Below are positions 43,162-52,566 of a DNA stretch of 64,000 bases, piece after piece; within the stretch, counting starts at the first letter, position 1; every line of letters begins with the position of its first letter. Position numbers and translations under genes: made by a program. The notes below the pieces were generated by a model. That model saw only the letters and a program-made list of their open reading frames with translations, had not been told where the DNA came from and ran no database searches. Origin of the DNA: Pseudoduganella umbonata. GTDB lineage: Bacteria; Pseudomonadota; Gammaproteobacteria; Burkholderiales; Burkholderiaceae_D. Where the stretch lies: contig NZ_JACHXS010000007.1 of NCBI RefSeq assembly GCF_014192225.1, forward strand, positions 248,001-312,000, read 5' to 3'.

Positions 43162-43827
43162 ATGCGCATCCTGCTGGCCGAAGACGACATCTCCCTTGGC
43201 GACACCATCCAGGCCTGGCTGCGGCTCGACAGCCACGCCGTCGACTGGGTGCAGCGCGGCGACTCCGCGCAAACGGCGCTGATGACCCACCGCTACGACT
43301 GCGTGCTGCTCGACCGCGGCCTGCCCGGCCTGTCCGGCGATGCGCTGCTGGCGCAACTGCGCGCGGCAGGCAACCGCGTGCCGGTGATCCTGATCACCGC
43401 CTTCAACGCGCTGGCGGACCGGGTGGAAGGGCTGGACCTGGGCGCGGACGATTACCTCGTCAAGCCGTTCGAGCTCGAGGAAATGTCGGCCCGCATCCGC
43501 GCGGCGGTGCGCCGCGGCGCGGACCAGGCCAGCAACGCGCTGGCCCATGGCGACATCGCGCTGAACCTCGATACCCGGCAAGCCACGCTGGCCGGCCAGC
43601 CGGTGGCGCTGACGGCGCGCGAATATCACGTGCTGTACGCGCTGCTGCTGCGCAGGAACAGCATCGTCACCCGCGCGCAGATCGAGGAAACCCTGTATGG
43701 CTGGGGCGACGAGGTGGAAAGCAATGCCATCGAGGTCTACATCTACAACCTGCGCAAGAAACTGGGCAGCGACAGCATCGTGACCGTGCGCGGCCTGGGC
43801 TATCGCCTGAAGAACGATGGCGGCTAA
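43162..43827 (+). CDS. OmpR-family response regulator (QseB/TctD-like)
   Basis: A 221-residue regulator. The receiver domain has the acidic pocket (AEDD), the phospho-acceptor Asp in VLLDRGLPG, the conserved Thr in LITAFN and the Lys in VKPFELEE. The C-terminal winged helix (about 128-218) ends with VYIYNLRKKLGSDSIVTVRGLGYRL. It overlaps the kinase gene and is followed by a YgiW-type gene, an arrangement like the QseBC-YgiW set of enteric bacteria. Confidence 0.92.
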   Translation: MRILLAEDDISLGDTIQAWLRLDSHAVDWVQRGDSAQTALMTHRYDCVLLDRGLPGLSGDALLAQLRAAGNRVPVILITAFNALADRVEGLDLGADDYLVKPFELEEMSARIRAAVRRGADQASNALAHGDIALNLDTRQATLAGQPVALTAREYHVLYALLLRRNSIVTRAQIEETLYGWGDEVESNAIEVYIYNLRKKLGSDSIVTVRGLGYRLKNDGG

Positions 43828-45223
43828 CATCGTGCCAGAGCGCGTGCCAGAGCGCGTGCCAGAGCGGCAGCAACCGCACGGGCCGCAGCCATGGTCGCTG
43901 CGGCGGCGGCTGCTGGCCGCCATCGTGGCCGCCAGCACCGTGCTGTGGCTGGCCAGCCTGGGCATCGTCACCGTGATCGCCTGGCAGGAAACCAATGGCG
44001 TGTTCGACGACGCGCTGGAGGAATCGGGCTACATGCTGATGGCCGCCACCACCGACTGGGACGAGCGCGGCCTGCTGGCGCTGGCGCGGCCCGGCAGCGC
44101 CCAGGAACGCAAGGTGGACATGCAGTACCAGCTCGTCGTCGCCGGCCGCGTGATCCAGCGCACCGGCGGCGCGCCGGCGCGGCCGTTCGTGGCCGGCTTC
44201 GAGGACGACGACGGTTTTGCCGACGTCGAGGTGGACCAGCGCCGCTGGCGCGTCTTCGTGGTGCGCGACAGGGAGCGCAATGTCGAGGTGCAGGTCGGCC
44301 AGAAGAATTCCAAGCGCTTCGACATCCTGGAGGAACTGGCCGAGCATTTGTGGCTGCCGGTACTGGGCTTCCTGGTGCTGCTGGCGCTGGTGTGCTGGCT
44401 GCTCACGGGCCGCGTGCTGCAACCGCTGCGCCGCACCGCATCGGCCATCGCCGCCAAGACGCCGGACGACCTGGCGCAGGTGCCGCTCGCAGGTCAGCCG
44501 AAGGAACTGCTGCCGATCGTGCAGGCGCTGAACGGCGTGCTGGCGCGGCTGGACGCGGCGCTGCAGGCCGAGCGGCGCTTCACCGCGGATGCCGCACACG
44601 AACTGCGCACGCCGCTGGCCGGCCTGCACATGCACGTGCAGCTGCTGCAGCGCCAGCACCCCGACCTGGCCGGCCCGTTCCGCAAGCTGCGCGACGATAT
44701 CGGCCGCGTGACGGCGCTGGTGGACAGCCTGCTGGCGCTGGCCCGCATGGATCCGCTGTCGCGCGAACAGCTGGTGCGCGTACCGGTGGCGCTGGCGCCG
44801 CTGCTGGAGCGGGTGCGCGCCACGCATGCGCCGCCAGCCGCGCAGCGCCGCATTGCGCTCACCGTGCGCTGCGGGCTCGATGGCGTGGAGGCCGATCCGC
44901 ACATGCTGGAAATCGCCGTACGCAACCTGGTCGACAACGCGCTGCGCTACTGCCCGGACGGCAGCCGCATCGAGATCGAAGCGATGCGCGTCGGCGACCA
45001 TGCCCGCATCGCCGTGCGCGACGATGGTCCCGGTGTCGACCAGGTGTCGATGGCGCGGCTGGCCGAACGCTTCTTCCGCGTGCTGGGGCAGGGGCAGGGG
45101 GGCAGCGGGCTGGGGTTGTCGATCGTGCGGCGGATCGCCGAGCTGCATGGCGGTACGCTGGCCTTCGGCCCCGGGCTCGACGGGCGCGGGCTGGAGGCGA
45201 CCGTGACGCTGCCGGCACCTTAA
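43817..45223 (+). CDS. Sensor histidine kinase (QseC/TctE-like)
   Basis: A 468-residue membrane kinase. A proline/arginine-rich leader contains three VPER repeats encoded by a 12-bp tandem repeat (43831-43866). Then come a membrane helix, a periplasmic 2CSK_N-type sensor (ETNGVFDDALEESGYML), a second helix (LWLPVLGFLVLLALVCWLL), a HAMP-like segment, the phospho-acceptor His in AAHELRTPLAGL, and the ATPase boxes VRNLVDNALRYCP, DDGPGV and GSGLGLSIV. All are intact. Its start lies within the end of the response-regulator gene. The VPER stretch may be upstream of the true start, since GTG codons occur in it. Confidence 0.92.
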   Translation: MAANIVPERVPERVPERQQPHGPQPWSLRRRLLAAIVAASTVLWLASLGIVTVIAWQETNGVFDDALEESGYMLMAATTDWDERGLLALARPGSAQERKVDMQYQLVVAGRVIQRTGGAPARPFVAGFEDDDGFADVEVDQRRWRVFVVRDRERNVEVQVGQKNSKRFDILEELAEHLWLPVLGFLVLLALVCWLLTGRVLQPLRRTASAIAAKTPDDLAQVPLAGQPKELLPIVQALNGVLARLDAALQAERRFTADAAHELRTPLAGLHMHVQLLQRQHPDLAGPFRKLRDDIGRVTALVDSLLALARMDPLSREQLVRVPVALAPLLERVRATHAPPAAQRRIALTVRCGLDGVEADPHMLEIAVRNLVDNALRYCPDGSRIEIEAMRVGDHARIAVRDDGPGVDQVSMARLAERFFRVLGQGQGGSGLGLSIVRRIAELHGGTLAFGPGLDGRGLEATVTLPAP

Positions 45224-45317
45224 GATTCGATTCATGTCCGCCCGGTGTAATGCGTCCATGCCTGCCGCAATTCAAGAAGCCAGCGGCGGCTCCACTCAAC
45301 CAATCGGAGGACTGACC

Positions 45318-45752
45318 ATGAAACGCTTCATCCAACTTTCCTGCATGACCGCCGTGCTGGCCGCATCGGCCGTCGCCATCGCCCAGACGGGCGGCTACAC
45401 CGGCCCATCCGCCGCCCCTGCCACGGCGGCACCGGCGGCCGCCAAGGCCGCGCCGGCGGGCTATAGCGGCCCGTCGAGCGTGCCGCTGATGACGGCGAAG
45501 GACCTGCTGGCCAACGGCAAGGACGACCAGAAAGTGCGCCTGAAAGGCAAGCTGCTGAGCCACAAGGGCGACGAGGAATACGAATTCGCCGACGCCAGCG
45601 GCAAGATCACCGTGGAAATCGACGACAAGCTTTTCCCGGCAGGCGCGAAGGTCGACCACACAACCGAGGTCGAGCTGTACGGCGAGTTCGACAAGGACAT
45701 GATCGGCGAATCGAAGCTGGACGTGGACCAGCTGAAAGTCGTCGGCAAGTAA
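45318..45752 (+). CDS. YgiW/YdeI-type exported OB-fold (BOF) stress protein
   Basis: A 144-residue protein with a Sec signal peptide (MKRFIQLSCMTAVLAASAVAIA), an Ala-rich segment carrying two GYxGPS motifs, and then the BOF-type OB fold (VRLKGKLLSHKGDEEYEFADAS, TEVELYGEFDKD). Relatives bind cationic peptides or tolerate stress in the periplasm. Its position behind a QseBC-like pair supports the identification. A GGAGGACTGACC site precedes the start. Confidence 0.9.
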   Translation: MKRFIQLSCMTAVLAASAVAIAQTGGYTGPSAAPATAAPAAAKAAPAGYSGPSSVPLMTAKDLLANGKDDQKVRLKGKLLSHKGDEEYEFADASGKITVEIDDKLFPAGAKVDHTTEVELYGEFDKDMIGESKLDVDQLKVVGK

Positions 45753-45847
45753 GTTTCCGCCAGGCTGCCCGGCACGGGCAGCGGCGCCAACCCGGTATCA
45801 TCACCATGAAGGGCCGCACCCACGCGGCCACGCTACCGGAGATCTAC

Positions 45848-46801
45848 ATGGTGATCGTCACCCACAACGGCAAATTCCACGCGGACGACGCATGGGCCGC
45901 CGCCGTCCTGTTCGTCCTGTTCCCGCACGCCGAGCTGGTTCGCACGCGCGACCCGGCCATCATCGAGGCGGCCGACTTCGCGGTCGACGTCGGCGGCATC
46001 TGGAACCCGGCGGCCGGCCGCTTCGACCACCACCAGAAAGGTTTCGATGGCGCCCGGCAGACCGGCGTGCCGTACGCCAGCGCAGGCCTGGTGTGGCGCG
46101 AGTACGGTGCCCGCTGCGTGAGCACGCTGGCCGTCACGCATACCGGCCGCCAACTGCCGAACGATACGGCGCGCGAGATCGCCTATGCGATCGATGCCGA
46201 CATCGTGCAATACCTCGACCTGTCTGACGTCGGCGCGGCGAAGAACGCGCCGGGCGGCTACGGGCTGTCGGCGGTGATCTCCGGCTTCAATCCCAACTGG
46301 CTGGACGAGCAAAGGCTGGGCTACGACGGCGCGGCCGATGTCTACCGGCTCGAGCAGTTCCAGCGTGCGATGACGCTGCTGACCGACATCCTCGTCAATG
46401 CCGTGAAATACCGCGTCGGCGCCTTGCTGGCCGTGGAACAGGTACGCGATGCGGAAGTGCTGGAGGATGGCCGGCTGCTTTTCCTGCATAACAGCGCGCT
46501 GCCCTGGACCCAGGTGGTGAGAAAGGAAATGCCGAAGGTGCTGTTCGTGCTCAGCCACAGCATCGCCGAAAAACGCTACATGCTGCACACGGTGCCCGTC
46601 AGCCCGGAAAACTTCACGGCGCGCGCCGACCTGCCGGCGGCGTGGGCGGGATTGCGCGACGCGGAACTGGCCGCCGTGACGGGCGTGCCCGATGCCGCGT
46701 TCTGCCACAACGGCCGCTTCATCGCCGCCGCCAAGTCCTATGAAGGGGCGTATGCGATGGCGTTGCAGGCATTGCAGGCCGTCGCCGAGGGGCAGCGATA
46801 A
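45848..46801 (+). CDS. MYG1 family protein (DHH-like 3'-5' exonuclease fold)
   Basis: A 317-residue protein. The N-terminus VTHNGKFHADDAWAAAVL carries the DHH-like metal motif, followed by VRTRD, DVGG and FDHHQKGF, a pattern specific to MYG1/UPF0160. Eukaryotic MYG1 is an RNA exonuclease that links nuclear and mitochondrial RNA processing; bacterial members are uncharacterised, so only the nuclease fold is proposed. I use the Met at 45848 after CCGGAGATC; 14 extra residues upstream are not family-like. Confidence 0.9.
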   Translation: MVIVTHNGKFHADDAWAAAVLFVLFPHAELVRTRDPAIIEAADFAVDVGGIWNPAAGRFDHHQKGFDGARQTGVPYASAGLVWREYGARCVSTLAVTHTGRQLPNDTAREIAYAIDADIVQYLDLSDVGAAKNAPGGYGLSAVISGFNPNWLDEQRLGYDGAADVYRLEQFQRAMTLLTDILVNAVKYRVGALLAVEQVRDAEVLEDGRLLFLHNSALPWTQVVRKEMPKVLFVLSHSIAEKRYMLHTVPVSPENFTARADLPAAWAGLRDAELAAVTGVPDAAFCHNGRFIAAAKSYEGAYAMALQALQAVAEGQR

Positions 46802-46933
46802 AGCTGCCGGCAGGCGTCGCGGATATCGGCATCGCGATTCGCCGAATTCGTACTATTGTTGAAAAATAAAGCGGAGTAGCATTCCTCACCGCCGCGCGTT
46901 TCGCCGGCAGGTCTTTCCGGAGGAGTGGTCCCG

Positions 46934-48463
46934 ATGCGATGTCGTGCAATCCCGCTGGCCGCGGCATGCCTGGCGGCCGTTTCGGCAGTGGCCTGCCACG
47001 CCGCCCAGCCAACCGGTCCGATACAGGTAACGGGCGGCGAAATCGCCGGCCTGCAAACCGGCGCGATGAAGACCTGGCTGGGCATCCCGTTCGCGGCGCC
47101 GCCGGTCGGCTCCCTGCGCTGGCGCGCACCGCAGCCGGTCGTGCCATGGCAGGGCATCAGGCAGGCACGCAGCTTTTCCGCCGCCTGCGCCCAGGCCGCC
47201 GAGTGGATCACGCAGCCGAAAAGCGAAGACTGCCTTTACCTCAATGTCTGGGCACCCGACCAGGCCGCGAAACTGCCGGTCCTCGTCTGGCTGCACGGCG
47301 GCGGCTTCTACGGCGGCACTGCCGCGCAGCCGCTGTACGACGGTGCCAACCTGGCAAGGCATGGCGCGGTCGTCGTCACGGTCAACTACCGCCTCGGCAT
47401 CTTCGGCTTTTTCGCGCATCCCGAACTGACGGCGGAATCGCGGCACCGTGCTTCCGGCAATCAGGGCATCCTCGACCAGATCGCTGCGCTGCGCTGGGTG
47501 AAGGACAACATCGCGGCCTTCGGCGGCGACCCGGACCGCGTGACGATCATGGGCGAATCGGCGGGCGGCGAATCGGTCGCGATCCTCGTCGCATCGCCGC
47601 TGGGGAAGGGGCTGTTCCAGCGCGCCATTGCGCAGAGCGGCAACGACGGCTTGCCGATGGATGCGGGTGAAAACCACCGTTTCGCCAGCAAGGCCGCCGC
47701 CGAAGGCAAGGGGCTGGCGTTCGCCACGGCCGCCGGCGCGGGAAGCCTGGCTGCCTTGCGTGCGATGCCTGCCGAGGCGTTGCAGAAACCGGCGTGGTTG
47801 CCACGCACACTCGTCGACGGCCACCTGCTGCGCGAAGACCTGGCTGCCACCTATCGCGCCCACCGCCACAACGACGTTCCGCTGCTGGTGGGGTGGAATG
47901 CCGAGGAAGGCAAGGACCTGGCCCCGGAAATCCTCGGCACGGATCGATTCACCGCGGCCAATCATCGTGACCTGGTGTCGAACCTGCTGGGCCATGCTCC
48001 TTCCACCGCGTTGCTGGCTGCCTATCCCGGCGCCACCGACGCGCAGGCCCGTGCATCGATCGACCGGCTCACCAATGACTGGTGGGGCTGGCGCATGGTG
48101 CACTGGGCGGGGCTGCAGGCGCGGCATGGTCGCTCGCCGTCGTATGCCTACTTCTTCGCGCATCGGCCCGCGCAGCCGTCGACACCCTGCGGCTACGGTT
48201 GCGGCGCCGGGCACGGTGCGGAAATCCAGTATGTGTTCGATAACCTGCACCTGGACCCGCGCGCATGGACGGCGGCGGACCGGCAACTGGCAACGCGGCT
48301 GGCCGAAACGTGGGTGGGTTTTGCCCGCACCGGGAAACCGGAAGGAAAAGGCTTGCCGCCCTGGCCGGTGTTCGATGGCTCGAACGCATCCATCCTGCGC
48401 ATCGGCGGCGACGGGGCGGTGCCGTTGCCGGATTTTTCGTTGTTTACGCAACGCCTCGAATAA
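46934..48463 (+). CDS. Exported type-B carboxylesterase
   Basis: A 509-residue esterase with a signal peptide (MRCRAIPLAAACLAAVSAVAC). It has the type-B signatures: EDCLYLNVWAP, the oxyanion HGGGFYGG, the nucleophile elbow GESAGG and a late GCGAGHGAE that supplies the His. An internal Cys pair (CGYGCG) lies just before that His. It probably hydrolyses carboxylic esters in the periplasm. The ATG at 46934 has GGAGGA at good spacing; a GTG three codons earlier is too close to it. Confidence 0.9.
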   Translation: MRCRAIPLAAACLAAVSAVACHAAQPTGPIQVTGGEIAGLQTGAMKTWLGIPFAAPPVGSLRWRAPQPVVPWQGIRQARSFSAACAQAAEWITQPKSEDCLYLNVWAPDQAAKLPVLVWLHGGGFYGGTAAQPLYDGANLARHGAVVVTVNYRLGIFGFFAHPELTAESRHRASGNQGILDQIAALRWVKDNIAAFGGDPDRVTIMGESAGGESVAILVASPLGKGLFQRAIAQSGNDGLPMDAGENHRFASKAAAEGKGLAFATAAGAGSLAALRAMPAEALQKPAWLPRTLVDGHLLREDLAATYRAHRHNDVPLLVGWNAEEGKDLAPEILGTDRFTAANHRDLVSNLLGHAPSTALLAAYPGATDAQARASIDRLTNDWWGWRMVHWAGLQARHGRSPSYAYFFAHRPAQPSTPCGYGCGAGHGAEIQYVFDNLHLDPRAWTAADRQLATRLAETWVGFARTGKPEGKGLPPWPVFDGSNASILRIGGDGAVPLPDFSLFTQRLE

Positions 48464-48540
48464 TACAAAGCACGGCAGGCATGCGGTCTTCCACGAAAGT
48501 GGGCACCGGTTGCTGGCCAAGGGGCCGTGGCGTGCCGGAT

Positions 48541-50862
48541 TCAGGCAGTCTGGCCCTGGACCGCGCCGCCCGCTATCGCCTCGTCCAGGCCCGCCAGTTC
48601 GGCCAGCACGTCCGCCAGCGGCATCGGGCGTGCGAACAGGTAGCCCTGCATGTGCGGCGCGCCATTGGCCATCAGGTACTGTGCCTGTTCCTGCGTTTCC
48701 ACGCCCTCGGCCACCACGCGCAGGCGCAGGTGCGCGGCCATCGCCAGGATCGAGTTCACGATGGCCGTGCCGTCGGCATCGCCCGGCGCTTCGCGGATGA
48801 AGCTCTTGTCGATTTTCAGTTCGTACAGCGGCATGCGCTTCAGGTAGGCCAGGTTCGAATAACCGGTGCCGAAATCGTCGATCGAGAAACGGATGCCCAT
48901 GTCGGCCAGTTCGCGCATGCGCGCGATCGTCCCGTCGCGGTCGCCGACGGCGATACCCTCGGTCACTTCCAGGATCAGTTGATCCGGCGGCATGCCGTGA
49001 TCGGAGAGCAGGCGCTGTACCGAGCCGACGAAGCCGGCCTGGCCGAACTGCGAGGGGCTGACGTTGACCGACAACGGCATCGCGTGGCCCGCCTCCGCCA
49101 GCTGCCGCCACGCCAGGCATGCCTGGTGCAGGGCCCAGTCGCCCAGCGGGGCGATCAGGCCGGTGGATTCGGCCACGGGAATGAAGACATCCGGCGGCAC
49201 CATCTTGCCGTCGGCGCGCCGCCAGCGCATCAGCAATTCGGCGCCGGCGGGACGGGCATCGGCATCGAACTGCAGTTGCAGGTGCATCGCCAGCTCGCCC
49301 CGCTTGAGCGCGTTCGCCAGGTCGGTCTCGAGGGTCAGCCGCTCTTCCATCTCGGCGCGCATGGTCGACTCGAACAGGGCAACGCCGTTGCGCCCGTTGG
49401 CCTTGGCGCGGTACATCGCCGTATCCGCCTCGCGCAGCAGGTCGTCGGCGCTCTGGTCGCGGCGCAGCATCAGCGCGATGCCGATGCTGGCCGATGCGCT
49501 GTAATGATTGCTGTCGATGGAGACCTCGCGGGCGAGCGCCGCGCCGATCGCGCGCGCGCGGGCCATTGCGGCTGCGGCCACGGCGGCCTCGTCGCCGGCG
49601 ATGCCGGTCAGCAGCACGACGAATTCGTCGCCGCCCAGGCGTGCCACGATATCGTCGCCCCGTACCAGCCGGGAGATCACCTGCGCTACATTCCGGAGCA
49701 GGTCGTCGCCCGCTGCATGGCCCCGTGCGTCGTTCACGTACTTGAAGTGATCGAGGTCGATGAACAGCAGCGCGCCGCGGGCATTGCCCGCCTTCAGCAG
49801 CCGGGCATCGAGCTGCTCCATCAGGCGCCGCCGGTTCGGCAGGCCGGTCAGCACATCGTAATAGGCCAGCCGGTGGATTGCCGTGGCGGCCTTCTTGCGC
49901 TCGCTGATGTCGCGCCCGACGCTGACCCAATGGGTCAGGGCTCCGCTCTCGTCCACGAAGGGGGAAATGTCCAGTTCGATCCAGTGGGGCGTGCCCGATT
50001 TCGCATAGATCAGCAGCTCGCCCGATACCCTCTCGCCATGTGCCATCGCCCTGACGATGCGTGCCGCCTCCGCGGAATCGGTATCCGGCCCGACAAACAG
50101 GTTCATGCTTTGGCCGAGCAATTCCTCGCGCGAGTAGCCGGTGCCGCGCACGCACGCATCGTTGGCGAAGATGATCGGCTGCGGCCGGTCCATCCCATCG
50201 GTGGCGCGGGCGATGATGACCCTGTCGTTGAGCTGGGCCACGGCGGCAGCCGTGAGCCGCAGTTCAGCGTTGACCGCGTGCAGTGCGTTCTTGCCGTCCT
50301 CGAGCGAGTCCGCGAACTGGTGCACGTCGTCCAGCGACTTCAACAGCTTTTGCAGCAGCGTGCCGCAGGATACGGTGATTGCCGTGCCGACGAGCAGGTA
50401 ATTGAGTGTGGCCAGGATCGGGGCCACGGCACCCTCGTGGGGAAAGCCGGCAAGCTCGGGCCGGGCCCAGCCGGTAAGTCCAAGCACCAGAATGACGAGC
50501 CCGCTGCCCGCGACAGCCATCAGCGCAGGGCGCATTCCCAGCAGTACGACAGCAAAGACCGGTGCCGCGATCAGGAAGATCTGGGCAACGTAGCCCACGG
50601 TGACCAGCAGGGCGATCGAGAAAAAGACGACGATGGCAATAAAATTGACAACCCGCGCCATGTAGGACAGGCGCGGCAGGCGCCACAGCGCCGCCAGCCA
50701 GACGATGGAGAGAACATCGACGGCGACGATCGGCCACATGTCGTTGCGCACGGCCATGACGATCGACGGGACGGCGGTAAGAGTGCCCAGCGCGAGCACG
50801 ATGGCGATCATGCGGTTGATGATCTGGCTGCGCCAATGAGCGATATCGGTATGGGGGGTCAC
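48541..50862 (-). CDS. Membrane PAS-GGDEF-EAL cyclic-di-GMP protein
   Basis: A 773-residue protein. The first 190 residues form several membrane helices, followed by PAS (about 205-325), GGDEF (about 335-495) and EAL (about 515-760). The cyclase motif is GGDEF (410-414). The phosphodiesterase signature reads E-L-L (542-544) rather than E-A-L, which keeps the metal-binding Glu; DDFGTGYSNL is intact. Bifunctional activity is possible. I start at the GTG at 50862, which has AAGGCAACCT in front, rather than the TTG six codons earlier. It converges with the carboxylesterase gene. Confidence 0.9.
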   Translation of the reverse strand: MTPHTDIAHWRSQIINRMIAIVLALGTLTAVPSIVMAVRNDMWPIVAVDVLSIVWLAALWRLPRLSYMARVVNFIAIVVFFSIALLVTVGYVAQIFLIAAPVFAVVLLGMRPALMAVAGSGLVILVLGLTGWARPELAGFPHEGAVAPILATLNYLLVGTAITVSCGTLLQKLLKSLDDVHQFADSLEDGKNALHAVNAELRLTAAAVAQLNDRVIIARATDGMDRPQPIIFANDACVRGTGYSREELLGQSMNLFVGPDTDSAEAARIVRAMAHGERVSGELLIYAKSGTPHWIELDISPFVDESGALTHWVSVGRDISERKKAATAIHRLAYYDVLTGLPNRRRLMEQLDARLLKAGNARGALLFIDLDHFKYVNDARGHAAGDDLLRNVAQVISRLVRGDDIVARLGGDEFVVLLTGIAGDEAAVAAAAMARARAIGAALAREVSIDSNHYSASASIGIALMLRRDQSADDLLREADTAMYRAKANGRNGVALFESTMRAEMEERLTLETDLANALKRGELAMHLQLQFDADARPAGAELLMRWRRADGKMVPPDVFIPVAESTGLIAPLGDWALHQACLAWRQLAEAGHAMPLSVNVSPSQFGQAGFVGSVQRLLSDHGMPPDQLILEVTEGIAVGDRDGTIARMRELADMGIRFSIDDFGTGYSNLAYLKRMPLYELKIDKSFIREAPGDADGTAIVNSILAMAAHLRLRVVAEGVETQEQAQYLMANGAPHMQGYLFARPMPLADVLAELAGLDEAIAGGAVQGQTA

Positions 50863-50994
50863 AGGTTGCCTTCGGCACAATTCAGTGTCATTAAAATAAA
50901 TGCACTATTTTTTGCTGCAACGCAATAGTGTAGCCGAGTTCGGGGCGGCCTGCCATTTGTCGCCCAACTTAAACCGGTGCGGGTGTTGCGTGAG

Positions 50995-51020
50995 CGGTGC
51001 AGCGGAGCGGCGCTGCACCG
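50995..51020. other. Hairpin in the interval between GGDEF-EAL and MFS genes
   Basis: A perfect 9-bp stem CGGTGCAGC/GCTGCACCG (50995-51003 with 51012-51020) with an 8-base loop and no T-tract. The rest of the 288-bp interval holds no recognisable gene; it contains the upstream region of the GGDEF-EAL gene and the end of the MFS gene. Confidence 0.55.
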
Positions 51021-51150
51021 GTACCCGAAGGGGTGACAGGAGTGCCCAAAAAATCAAGGGTACCTTAAATGCAGGCTCTCATGGGCCGAGGCTGGCGCCG
51101 GTTGCTTTGCTTTCCTGGCTGAGCAGTCAACCAACCAGTGGTTCGCTACA

Positions 51151-52566
51151 CTAGGCGCGAGCCATCCTGCCGGTTTGGCCCTGGACGGCGCGTGAACCGC
51201 CAGCGCGCGGCGCCAGCCGCAATGCCAGCACCAGGATGGTGGCCGCCGCAAGATACAGGACGATCAACGCGGCCAGCATGGCGGCGCTGTCTCCCCAGGC
51301 CAGCATGCGTTCGCCGAGCAGCGGCCCGAGGGCGCCACCCAGCAGGCCGCAACTGCCCACCAGCGCGATGCCGGTGGCGGCGCGGCGGCGGTCCAGCAGG
51401 ACGGTGAGGATGGACACCAGCAGCGGCGATGCCGAGGCGATGCCCAGCGATGCCAGTGTCATGCCGGCCAGCGACCAGGCCAGGTTGTTGTCCGCGGCGA
51501 TGGCCAGGCCCAGGCCGCCGGCGGCCAGCGCCATGCAGGCGACGAAGTGGCCGCGCCGTTCGCGGCGGCGGTCGGAGTGGTGGCCGATCACGATCATGCC
51601 GATCACGCCGGCCAGGTTCGGAATTGCGGACAGCAGCCCGATTTCCGCATGGCTTCCTGCGCCCCAGCGCTGCATCAGCGCCGGCGACCAGAACACCAGC
51701 GCATAGCTGGCACCCATCAGCAGCAGGTTGGCCAGGGCCAGCAGGCCGATGGACGGTTCGCGCAGCAGCGACCGGATAGTGCCGAAGGCCGATGGCGGTT
51801 CCTCGACGCCGACACCGCTGGGGGTGGCACGCGCATTGGTACTGGTCGCGCCGTTCAGCGCATCCTCGTCGTGCTTCAGGTCCTGTTCGATCATCTGCAG
51901 CTCAAGCGACGAGAGCCAGCGCGCATCCTGCGGTTTGTCGTCCAGGCAGAACCAGGCCACCACGCCGAGCACCACCGCTGGCATGCCTTGCATCAGCAGC
52001 AGCCATTGCCAGCCTTGCAGGCCGGCGACATGGTGCAGGTATTGCAGCGTCGCGCCGCACAAGGGGCCAGCTATCACGCCTGCCATCAAGGCGGCAGAGG
52101 CGAAGATGGCGATCACGCGCGCGCGCCGCGCGGCCGGATACCAGTAGGTCAGGTAGAGAATCACGCCGGGGAAGAAGCCCGCTTCAAAGACGCCGAGGAG
52201 GAAGCGCAGCACGTAGAACTCGACCGGCTCGCGCACGAAGGCGCAGGCCGCCGCGGTCACTCCCCAGCACAGCATGATGCGCAGCAGGGTCTTGCGCGCA
52301 CCGATTTTTTCCATCAGCAGATTGCTCGGGATCTCGCACAGGCAGTAGCCGACGAAGAAAATGCCGGCGCCCCAGGCATACACCTGGTTGCTGAAACCGA
52401 GGTCGGCACCCATTTGCAGATGAGCGTAGCTGATGTTGACACGGTCCAGGTAGGCGATGGCGTAGCACAGCATCAGCAGCGGCAGCAGGCGCCAGCTGAT
52501 CTTGCGGTAGATGGCATCCATCCCGGCGGCGCAGCGCAGGTGCGCGATACGGGCGCCTTGTGTCAT
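51151..52566 (-). CDS. MFS transporter, anion:cation symporter-like
   Basis: A 471-residue transporter with about 12 membrane helices. AIAYLDRVNISYAHLQM in the first loop and ARKTLLRIMLCWG after helix 3 are typical of the ACS family (GudP, tartrate, phthalate and similar carboxylate carriers), as is VFEAGFFPGVILYLTYWYP in helix 5. A long, acidic cytoplasmic loop (about 210-250) separates the halves. Its start overlaps the stop of the GlxA-type regulator by ATGA, so both are on one transcript. The substrate is likely an organic anion, possibly a breakdown product of the peptidase unit next door; this is inference. Confidence 0.88.
   Translation of the reverse strand: MTQGARIAHLRCAAGMDAIYRKISWRLLPLLMLCYAIAYLDRVNISYAHLQMGADLGFSNQVYAWGAGIFFVGYCLCEIPSNLLMEKIGARKTLLRIMLCWGVTAAACAFVREPVEFYVLRFLLGVFEAGFFPGVILYLTYWYPAARRARVIAIFASAALMAGVIAGPLCGATLQYLHHVAGLQGWQWLLLMQGMPAVVLGVVAWFCLDDKPQDARWLSSLELQMIEQDLKHDEDALNGATSTNARATPSGVGVEEPPSAFGTIRSLLREPSIGLLALANLLLMGASYALVFWSPALMQRWGAGSHAEIGLLSAIPNLAGVIGMIVIGHHSDRRRERRGHFVACMALAAGGLGLAIAADNNLAWSLAGMTLASLGIASASPLLVSILTVLLDRRRAATGIALVGSCGLLGGALGPLLGERMLAWGDSAAMLAALIVLYLAAATILVLALRLAPRAGGSRAVQGQTGRMARA

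Noticed and set aside
46886-50155. 1089-residue minus-strand frame
   Set aside because: It runs antisense through the carboxylesterase and out of phase through the GGDEF-EAL gene; parts look like a frame-shifted copy of the latter and no start is supported.
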